A stretch of 64,000 bases of DNA, taken from NCBI RefSeq assembly GCF_040215725.1, contig NZ_CP157967.1:2604001-2668000 (forward strand), given 5' to 3'. This DNA is from Rhizobium sp. ZPR4. Its GTDB lineage: Bacteria; Pseudomonadota; Alphaproteobacteria; Rhizobiales; Rhizobiaceae. A program made the position numbers and the translations under genes. Of the stretch, positions 58,197 to 64,000 are shown in pieces. The stretch's first letter is position 1. Each line of letters begins with the position of its first letter. The notes under the pieces were generated by a model that made no database searches, was not told where the DNA came from, and worked only from the letters and a program-made list of their open reading frames with translations.

Positions 58197-58709
58197 TCAG
58201 AATTCGTCTTCATCCTCGTCATCATCGCCAGCCTGGAGATTATGCTCGATCGTTTTGAGCAGACGCACGAGCGAGCGGATATCTTTTTCCGAGAAGCCGC
58301 GCGTCGCAAGCTCATCGCAGCTCGCCGCCGAACTTTCGATCTCGCTGACGCTGTTTCGCCCTGCTTCGGTCAGATAGACCTTGGTCAGGCGGGCATCGTC
58401 GGCATCCGGCCGTCGTTCGACAAAGCCTTGCGCTTCCATGCGGCCGATCGTGCGCGTCATCGTCGGCGCCTTGACGCCGAGCTTCTGCGCCAGCGTACCG
58501 GCCGGAAGACCATCGCTTGCCGCCAGGGCCAGAATGACACCGTCCTGCCCGGCATAAAGGCCGCTCGCCGTCAGGCTGCGCGTCATCACCGTCCGCATGG
58601 ACCGCGCCGCCTGCGTCAACGCCGGCGACAGATCGGCAAGCGTGTAGTCACGGTGATCCTTCTTCTTACCTGACTTACTTTTCTTCCCGACCTTGTTCTT
58701 TTTGCCCAT
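58197..58709 (-). CDS. MarR family regulator with charged tails
   Basis: A 170-residue winged-helix repressor. The MarR core is at about 25-150 (DGLPAGTLAQKLGVKAPTMTRT, RRPDADDARLTKVYLTEAG). The N terminus is lysine-rich (KKNKVGKKSKSGKKK) and the C terminus is a run of acidic residues (GDDDEDEDEF). Such charged extensions are not part of the usual fold. Divergent from the creatininase-like gene over 86 bp holding an inverted repeat. Confidence 0.9.
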   Translation of the reverse strand: MGKKNKVGKKSKSGKKKDHRDYTLADLSPALTQAARSMRTVMTRSLTASGLYAGQDGVILALAASDGLPAGTLAQKLGVKAPTMTRTIGRMEAQGFVERRPDADDARLTKVYLTEAGRNSVSEIESSAASCDELATRGFSEKDIRSLVRLLKTIEHNLQAGDDDEDEDEF

Positions 58710-58738
58710 CGTGATTCCGTTGACCTTTTCGCCGCTAA

Positions 58739-58754
58739 GTCATCACGCTATGAC
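58739..58754. promoter_or_regulatory. candidate MarR operator
   Basis: GTCAT (58739-58743) and ATGAC (58750-58754) form a 5-bp inverted repeat with a 6-bp centre in the divergent region between the MarR gene and the creatininase-like gene. Confidence 0.45.
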
Positions 58755-58795
58755 ATTGCGCAGGTTACTGACATAAACAAGAGGCACACCCTCAG

Positions 58796-59587
58796 ATGGC
58801 GCATCCTTTGCCATGTTTCGATGACAATGATGAAACATTGACACCCGAAGAGCGAAGAAAATGGATCGCCGTGCTACCACTTGGCGCCTATGAGCAACAC
58901 GGCCCGCATCTGCCGTTCGAAACCGACGCGCTCATCGCCGAGGGAATCGCCTCACGCCTCAAGGTTGCCGTGCCGGCAAATCTACCCGTCACCTTCCTTT
59001 CCGTCGAGCCTGTCGGCTATTCCGTCGAACATATGGATATTGCCGGCACGAAGACATTGACCTTCAAGGAAGCGATCGAGCGCTGGCTTGCCATAGCTGA
59101 GCGGCTAAGTGGCCTCGGCATCCGTAAATTCGTCATGCTGAACGCTCACGGCGGCAATTCTCCGCTGATGACCATCGTCGTAACGGAAGCGCGCATGCGC
59201 TTCAACATGCTCGCGGTCGCAACCAGCTGGACGCGCTTCGGCGTGCCGGACGGGCTGATCACCCCAGAGGCAAAAGCCATCGACATTCATGGCGGCGATA
59301 TCGAGACATCGGTGATGCTCGCCCTGCATCCTGAAAAGGTCGACATGTCGAAGGCGGAAAACTTCCCATCCCGGCAATCGGAGTTCATCAGGGGCTTCAA
59401 GCACCTGCGCGCCTACGGCCCTCACGCCTTCGGCTGGAAGATGTCCGATCTAAGCACTCAAGGCGTCGCCGGCAATGCCGGCGCGGCGACGGCTGAAAAG
59501 GGCGAGCTGCTCATCGCGCATGCGGTCAAGGGGCTTGTCGAGCTGCTGGAGGATGTCGACAGCTTCGATATGTCGACGCTGTCGTGA
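58796..59587 (+). CDS. creatininase family amidohydrolase
   Basis: A 263-residue metal-dependent amidohydrolase. Metal ligands are expected from EQHGPHLP (Glu33, His35), the Asp in FETDA, the His in NAHGGN, and the Glu in GGDIETS. Related enzymes hydrolyse creatinine or act on mycofactocin or formamide precursors; the substrate is unknown here. Divergent from the MarR gene, which is its likely repressor. Confidence 0.88.
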   Translation: MAHPLPCFDDNDETLTPEERRKWIAVLPLGAYEQHGPHLPFETDALIAEGIASRLKVAVPANLPVTFLSVEPVGYSVEHMDIAGTKTLTFKEAIERWLAIAERLSGLGIRKFVMLNAHGGNSPLMTIVVTEARMRFNMLAVATSWTRFGVPDGLITPEAKAIDIHGGDIETSVMLALHPEKVDMSKAENFPSRQSEFIRGFKHLRAYGPHAFGWKMSDLSTQGVAGNAGAATAEKGELLIAHAVKGLVELLEDVDSFDMSTLS

Positions 59588-59620
59588 CCGTGCGGCCAAA
59601 CCCCCTCTCCGCAACCCAAT

Positions 59621-59640
59621 GTGATCTTATAACATATAAA
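59621..59640. promoter_or_regulatory. Zur-box-like palindrome upstream of cobW
   Basis: GATCTTATAACATATAA is one mismatch from the ATGTTATAACAT core of the proteobacterial Zur box. It lies just upstream of the predicted -35 of the CobW gene. Confidence 0.6.
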
Positions 59641-59645
59641 AGCCT

Positions 59646-59673
59646 TTGAACTGGCGTCTCCAACTCCTTATAT
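59646..59673 (+). promoter_or_regulatory. promoter of cobW
   Basis: TTGAAC (59646-59651), a 16-base spacer and TTATAT (59668-59673). Start of transcription near 59680 makes an ATG at 59686 unlikely and favours 59728. Confidence 0.55.
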
Positions 59674-59727
59674 GAAACCCGACCAATGTCTGCTCCCCGG
59701 GGCAACCTTCCATATTTCGAGGCTCCC

Positions 59728-60840
59728 ATGACCGAAACAGCCACGCAAAAGCCCGTTCCCGTCACCGTTCTCACCGGCTATCTCGGCGCCGGCAAGACGA
59801 CGCTGCTGAACCGCATCCTCTCTGAAAACCACGGCAAGAAATACGCCGTCATCGTCAACGAGTTCGGCGAGATCGGCATCGACAACGACCTCATCGTCGA
59901 ATCCGACGAAGAAATCTACGAAATGAACAATGGCTGCGTCTGCTGCACCGTTCGCGGCGACCTGATCCGCGTCGTCGAAGGCCTGATGCGCCGCCCCGGC
60001 CGCTTTGACGGCATCATCGTTGAAACGACAGGCCTTGCCGATCCGGTTCCGGTCGCCCAGACCTTCTTCATGGACGACGATGTCCGCGCCAAGACCGAAC
60101 TCGATGCCGTCGTCGCACTGGTCGACGCCAAGCATCTGCCGCTGCGCCTGAAGGACAGCCGCGAGGCCGAAGACCAGATCGCTTTTGCCGACGTCGTCGT
60201 CATCAACAAATCCGATCTCGTTTCTCCGAAAGAGCTGGCCCAGATCGAGGACGTCGTTCGCGCCATCAACCCGGCAGCCCGCGTCTACAAGACGACCCGC
60301 TCCGGCGTTGAGCTCGCCCGCGTGCTGAACCAGGGCGCCTTCAATCTGGAACGCGCGCTCGAAAACGATCCGCATTTCCTCGACCAGGGCCATGACGATC
60401 ATGTCTGCGGTCCGGATTGCGATCACGACCATCACGGCCATGATCACCACCATCATGACCACGACCACGATCATCATCACCACCATGATCATGACCACGG
60501 TCACGACCATCACCACCACGCCCCGTCGCCGATCCATGACGTCACCGTACAGTCGGTTTCGCTGCGGGGCGGCGAGATGAACCCGGAGCGCTTCTTTCCT
60601 TGGGTCCAGAAGGTTACGCAGACGCAAGGGCCGAACATCCTGCGCCTCAAGGGCATCATCGCCTTCAAGGACGATCCGGAGCGCTACGTCGTCCAGGGCG
60701 TGCACATGATCATCGAAGGCGATCATCAGCGCCCCTGGAAGGATGGCGAAAAGCATGAGAGCCGCCTCGTCTTCATCGGCCGCGAGCTCGACCGCGAAAA
60801 GCTGGAAGCCAGCTTCAAGGCGTGCGAGGCGTCCGCCTGA
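59728..60840 (+). CDS. CobW/COG0523 GTPase, probable zinc chaperone
   Basis: A 370-residue G3E GTPase. Walker A GYLGAGKTT (residues 17-25), metal motif GCVCC (69-73), and guanine specificity NKSD (160-163). A histidine-rich linker (about 222-264, with about 25 His) provides a zinc store, and the CobW C-terminal domain is at about 270-365. COG0523 members with a Zur box deliver zinc to client enzymes in zinc starvation (ZigA/ZagA type). GCVCC and the His-rich tract fit that role better than cobalamin synthesis. Chosen start follows CGAGG. It overlaps the WD40 gene by TGATG. Confidence 0.9.
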   Translation: MTETATQKPVPVTVLTGYLGAGKTTLLNRILSENHGKKYAVIVNEFGEIGIDNDLIVESDEEIYEMNNGCVCCTVRGDLIRVVEGLMRRPGRFDGIIVETTGLADPVPVAQTFFMDDDVRAKTELDAVVALVDAKHLPLRLKDSREAEDQIAFADVVVINKSDLVSPKELAQIEDVVRAINPAARVYKTTRSGVELARVLNQGAFNLERALENDPHFLDQGHDDHVCGPDCDHDHHGHDHHHHDHDHDHHHHHDHDHGHDHHHHAPSPIHDVTVQSVSLRGGEMNPERFFPWVQKVTQTQGPNILRLKGIIAFKDDPERYVVQGVHMIIEGDHQRPWKDGEKHESRLVFIGRELDREKLEASFKACEASA

Positions 60841-61829
60841 TGCCGACTGTCGCTCCGCTTGATATCGACGGCCACGTTCTGGCCGTCGAATTTTTAGGTG
60901 ACACCCCCTTCTTCGCCAGCGCCGCCGGTGCGATCCACCGCCTCGAAGGCGGCGATAAGGTCACCGAAGCCCATCATGGGATGCTGACGTGCATCCGCGA
61001 TCCCCACAGCGAGAGCCTGATTTCGGGCGGCGAAGACGGCAAGGTGCTGCGGATCGCATCCGACGGCAGCACGACGGTGCTTGCCGAAGCGCCACGCAAA
61101 TGGATCAGCCAGCTTGCCGCCGGTCCGCAGGGAGCTGTCGCCTATTCCTATGGCAAGAGCACCTTCGTGCGCCTCGCCGACGGCACGACGAAAGAATTTG
61201 CCGAGGAGCGCACCGTCGAAGGCATCGCCTTCGCGCCCAAGGGCCTGCGCGTTGCGGTTGCCCGTTATAATGGCGTGTCGCTGCATTGGGTCGGCATGAG
61301 CGCCCCGCCGATCAATCTCGAATGGAAGGGCGCCCATACCAGCGTCACTTTCTCGCCGGACGGCCAGTTCGTCGTTACCACCATGCAGGAAAATGCCCTG
61401 CACGGCTGGAAGATGGATACCAAGCCGGGCGCGGAAGCCCGACACATGCGCATGACCGGCTATCCCGCCAAGGTGAAGTCGCTTTCCTGGTCCAATAAGG
61501 GCAAATGGCTTGCCTCTTCTGGTGCGCCGGCCGCGATCGTCTGGCCCTTCCAGGGCAAGGACGGCCCGATGGGCAAGGCCCCGCTCGAACTTGGCACGCG
61601 CGCCAACATCATGGCGACCTCGGTAAAATTCCATCCCGCCGAGGATATCCTCGCCATAGGCTTCATCGACGGCATGATCCTTGCGGTGCGCCTCGGCGAT
61701 GCCAAGGAAGCGCTCTTGCGCCGACCCGGCAAGGGTGCGATCACATCGATGAGCTGGAGCAAGTCCGGCAAACTGCTCGCCTTCGCCTCCGAAGCCGGCG
61801 ATTGCGGCGTCGTCGATGTCTCCGGTTAA
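60840..61829 (+). CDS. WD40-repeat protein
   Basis: A 329-residue beta-propeller protein, with about seven degenerate WD40 repeats (for example LISGGEDGKVLRI, VTFSPDGQFVVTT, LSWSNKGKWLASSG). There is no signal peptide. It may be a scaffold for the zinc GTPase, since its ATG overlaps the CobW stop (TGATG). The CobW-WD40 coupling is the basis for the guess; its activity is unproven. Confidence 0.85.
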   Translation: MPTVAPLDIDGHVLAVEFLGDTPFFASAAGAIHRLEGGDKVTEAHHGMLTCIRDPHSESLISGGEDGKVLRIASDGSTTVLAEAPRKWISQLAAGPQGAVAYSYGKSTFVRLADGTTKEFAEERTVEGIAFAPKGLRVAVARYNGVSLHWVGMSAPPINLEWKGAHTSVTFSPDGQFVVTTMQENALHGWKMDTKPGAEARHMRMTGYPAKVKSLSWSNKGKWLASSGAPAAIVWPFQGKDGPMGKAPLELGTRANIMATSVKFHPAEDILAIGFIDGMILAVRLGDAKEALLRRPGKGAITSMSWSKSGKLLAFASEAGDCGVVDVSG

Positions 61830-61845
61830 ATAGAAAGACAGGATC

Positions 61846-62661
61846 ATGTCTCAGTCAGGATCGGCCGTTGCCGGAAATTCTGCTGCCCCAGCCGAAAATG
61901 TCTGGGATGTGATCCGTTGCGAAGCCGCCGAGCTGGCGACGCGCGAGCTGACGCTCGCCCCGCTGCTAAAGGCGCAATTGCTTGCCGGAAGCTCCGATGC
62001 CGAAAGCCTTGCCAATATACTGGCCGCCCGGCTTTGCGTCGTCAGGATCGAGCATGGCAACATGCTCTCGCTACTGTCAGACGTGCTGGCGCGATATCCT
62101 GCTATCCTGCGGGCGACCGAAGCGGATCTCGTTGCCGTGCGAACCCGCGACCCCGCCTGCACCACCTATCTGCATGCGCTTCTGAACCTGAAGGGTTTCC
62201 ATGCCCTGCAGACGCACCGCATCGCCCATGCGCTCTGGACCGAAGGCCGCAGGGAAATCGCCAGCTGGCTTTCCAACCTCGTCTCGCTCGTCTTCGGCCC
62301 GGATATCCATCCGGCGGCGAAGATCGGCACCTCGATCATGCTCGATCACGGCTCCGGCATCGTCATCGGCGAAACTGCCGTCATCGAGGATGAGGTCTCC
62401 ATCCTGCAGAATGTCACGCTCGGCGGTACCGGCAAGGAAAGCGGCGATCGTCACCCGAAGATCCGCCACGGCGTGATGATCGGCGCCGGCGCCAAGATCC
62501 TCGGCAATATCGAGGTCGGTGCCTTCAGTAAGGTTGCCGCCGGCAGCGTCGTTGTGAAGCCCGTTCCCCCACATTGCACCGTCGCCGGCGTGCCCGCCGT
62601 AGTCGTCCGCATCCACCGCGCCGACGAGATACCGGCCGAGACGATGGATCAGAATATTTAG
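61846..62661 (+). CDS. cysE: serine O-acetyltransferase
   Basis: A 271-residue acetyltransferase for the first step of cysteine synthesis. The N-terminal helical domain (about 15-150) has the CysE N signature DPACTTYLHALLNLKGFHALQ. The left-handed beta helix (about 155-250) contains LDHGSGIVIGETAVI with the catalytic His. It follows the WD40 gene by 16 bp and is probably cotranscribed with the zinc genes, an unusual neighbourhood. Confidence 0.94.
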   Translation: MSQSGSAVAGNSAAPAENVWDVIRCEAAELATRELTLAPLLKAQLLAGSSDAESLANILAARLCVVRIEHGNMLSLLSDVLARYPAILRATEADLVAVRTRDPACTTYLHALLNLKGFHALQTHRIAHALWTEGRREIASWLSNLVSLVFGPDIHPAAKIGTSIMLDHGSGIVIGETAVIEDEVSILQNVTLGGTGKESGDRHPKIRHGVMIGAGAKILGNIEVGAFSKVAAGSVVVKPVPPHCTVAGVPAVVVRIHRADEIPAETMDQNI

Positions 62662-62962
62662 TCTTCGTCTTTAGGTGACAGAGGCCGCCTCGAATCACAG
62701 GGGCGGATGAGGGAACTCTCTTTCCTGTTTAGCCCGTGACATAAGGTAGCATAGCGACTTTTCCCGACAGGCGCTCTCCGTCGGTTATCGGCCGCCACTG
62801 CAGAATCAGCCTTTTGTCGCCCCCATGTTCGACAAAAGCGGAAGCCCTTCACCGCACCCTTCATGGAACTGTCATACTCCGTTGATAGCTCGAAGAGGTT
62901 CTCTATGCCCGGCGTGGCGCAAATGCGCCGGAGCAATGCCCCCACTCGAAGAGGATATGACG
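62662..62962 (+). other. 301-bp region before the phosphoesterase
   Basis: Holds the PhoB box described separately, TCTATG (62902-62907) as a likely -10, and a leader hairpin CCGGCG/CGCCGG near 62909-62931. Otherwise no gene is visible. Confidence 0.5.
62858..62886 (+). promoter_or_regulatory. PhoB box of three 11-bp units
   Basis: CCTTCAT (62858-62864), CTGTCAT (62869-62875) and CGTTGAT (62880-62886) are spaced exactly 11 bp apart, the phase of PhoB sites. The middle unit is a perfect consensus; the outer two match 5/7 and 4/7. TCTATG at 62902 is a well-placed -10. Confidence 0.6.
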
Positions 62963-64000
62963 ATGACCAGTTTTTCACGTCGCGCCGCCCTTGCAACCGG
63001 CAGCGCGCTTAGTCTTGTTTTGCTCTGTTCCACCGCCGGTGCCGCCGATGTAGCGCCGGCCCCGAATACCGCGACCCCCATCAAGCATCTTGTCGTTATC
63101 TTTCAGGAAAACGTCTCCTTCGACCATTATTTCGCGACCTACCCCAAGGCCGCAAATGTTGATGGCGAACCGGCATTCAAGGCCGCCGACAACACGCCGA
63201 CCGATATCAACACGCTCGCCAATGCCGGTCTTCTCGACAACAATCCGAACAAGACCAACACGGCAAACGGCGCCGATGCGGCGGCCCCCTTCCGGCTCGA
63301 CCGCACGCAGGCAGCAACCCAGTCGCAGAACCATGGCTATACCGCCGAGCAGGCCGCCTACAACAACTTCGCCATGGACCTTTTCCCCGCCAATACCGGC
63401 AAGGGCACCAAGGGTGCGGCCGGTGCTTTCGGCACGAAGGGCCAGGTCATGGGCTATTATGACGGCAACACCGTCACGGCCTATTGGAACTACGCTCAGC
63501 ACTACGCGCTGAGCGACAATTCCTTCTCCACCAATTTCGGCCCCTCGACCCCTGGCGCGCTGAACCTGATCTCCGGCCAGACCAACGGCGTCATCCTGCC
63601 GCCCGGTTACACGCTGGAAAGCGACGGCACCTATTCCAAGGGTCGCATCGTGCCCGACGGCAATGGCGGCTGGACCGCGATCAGCGACTTCGATCCGACG
63701 GGCGACGCCTGCTCGGTCGGCCAGACGGCCCTGATGTACGGCAAGAACATCGGCGACATGCTGAACGAGCGCAAGATCACCTGGGGCTTCTTCGAAGGTG
63801 GCTTCGATCTGACCCAGACCAATCCGGACGGCACGACGGCCTGCAAGCGCGCAACCACCTCGACCGTGACCAAGGTCAACAGCGCCGACTACATCCCGCA
63901 TCACCAGCCGTTCCAATACTACGCCTCGACCGCCAATCCGACGCACGCACGCCCGTCTTCCGTGGCGGCGATCGGCACCACGGATGCGGCCAATCACCAG
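62963..64000 (+). CDS. secreted phospholipase C / acid phosphatase family phosphoesterase (partial)
   Basis: The 5' part of a gene cut by the window end; 346 codons are visible without a stop. N-terminal signal (SRRAAL, then a hydrophobic core to AGA), followed by PIKHLVVIFQENVSFDHYF. That stretch is the metal- and phosphate-binding signature of the PF04185 phosphoesterases (phospholipase C and AcpA-type acid phosphatases). ATG at 62963 is preferred, with AGAGG 8 bases upstream; an ATG at 62957 is in frame. A PhoB box upstream suggests induction in phosphate starvation, where it would release phosphate from lipids or esters. Confidence 0.88.
   Translation, partial: MTSFSRRAALATGSALSLVLLCSTAGAADVAPAPNTATPIKHLVVIFQENVSFDHYFATYPKAANVDGEPAFKAADNTPTDINTLANAGLLDNNPNKTNTANGADAAAPFRLDRTQAATQSQNHGYTAEQAAYNNFAMDLFPANTGKGTKGAAGAFGTKGQVMGYYDGNTVTAYWNYAQHYALSDNSFSTNFGPSTPGALNLISGQTNGVILPPGYTLESDGTYSKGRIVPDGNGGWTAISDFDPTGDACSVGQTALMYGKNIGDMLNERKITWGFFEGGFDLTQTNPDGTTACKRATTSTVTKVNSADYIPHHQPFQYYASTANPTHARPSSVAAIGTTDAANHQ

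Noticed and set aside
60400..60525. A DNA tandem repeat in the CobW gene
   Set aside because: The repeated CAC/CAT/GAC triplets encode the histidine-aspartate linker in frame, so it is part of the protein rather than a separate repeat.
59668..60756. A frame opposite cobW with long runs of Val and Met
   Set aside because: The runs are simply the reverse complement of the histidine codons in the CobW linker.

Overview
The window is a stretch of high-GC alphaproteobacterial chromosome, almost certainly from Rhizobium or a close relative in the Rhizobiaceae. The evidence is a near-identical relative of the cyclic-nucleotide-gated channel MloK1, CpdR, a heterotetrameric sarcosine oxidase operon, a split three-gene pnt transhydrogenase, a glgPBCA-pgm-glgX cluster, an alpha-r8 (MmgR/suhB)-type small RNA, a ROSE-type RNA thermometer and Rhizobiaceae-style intergenic palindromes. 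No phage, insertion sequence, CRISPR or plasmid backbone was seen. The content looks like core and soft-core chromosome.

Layout. 1-6.3 kb: a LysR regulator divergent from a BASS-type transporter, a heat-shock gene under RNA-thermometer control, an unannotated structured RNA, DUF2000 divergent from an AsnC regulator, a potassium channel and a lipase-like hydrolase. 6.3-9.2 kb: hisN, a small RNA, an N-formylglutamate amidohydrolase, cpdR and tRNA-Val(GAC). 9.2-12.6 kb: short hypothetical proteins and a TerC/DUF475 membrane protein. 12.8-14.3 kb: GDP-mannose synthesis (manC). 14.4-21.1 kb: a three-gene cluster of transglutaminase-DUF2126, circularly permuted ATP-grasp plus alpha-E, and a second transglutaminase. 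This is a poorly understood predicted peptide-ligation system. 21.2-22.4 kb: an orphan Tad-like von Willebrand protein. 22.7-34 kb: the complete glycogen synthesis and breakdown operon. 35-40.6 kb: the sarcosine oxidase operon soxB-hyp-soxD-soxA-soxG, which contains one extra small secreted protein. 41-47.5 kb: rpsU, a TPR lipoprotein, a FAD oxidase, an HWE histidine kinase and an ECF42-like sigma factor with its DGPF/YCII partner. 47.6-50.9 kb: pntB, pntAb, pntAa and an aa3 oxidase subunit IV. 51-58.7 kb: a GGDEF-EAL protein with a degenerate GGDEF motif, an orphan TRAP binding protein, a class I glutamine amidotransferase, a D-2-hydroxyacid dehydrogenase, and LacI and MarR regulators. 58.8-64 kb: a creatininase-like amidohydrolase, a Zur-box-preceded CobW zinc GTPase with a WD40 partner, cysE, and a phosphoesterase (cut by the window end) behind a three-unit PhoB box.

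How it works together. The glg genes form one tightly packed transcription unit (ATGA overlap, then gaps of 26, 3 and 4 bp) that covers ADP-glucose formation, polymerisation, branching, phosphorolysis and debranching. The sox genes are coupled by overlapping start and stop codons and oxidise sarcosine to glycine, passing the one-carbon unit to folate. Several genes carry readable control elements: sigma-32 promoter plus ROSE (hsp20), Zur box (cobW), Pho box (phosphoesterase), a LysR inverted repeat, and a MarR inverted repeat. The most promising under-described items are the amidoligase/transglutaminase cluster (14.4-21.1 kb), the structured RNA at about 2.77-2.94 kb, and the extra gene in the sox operon.
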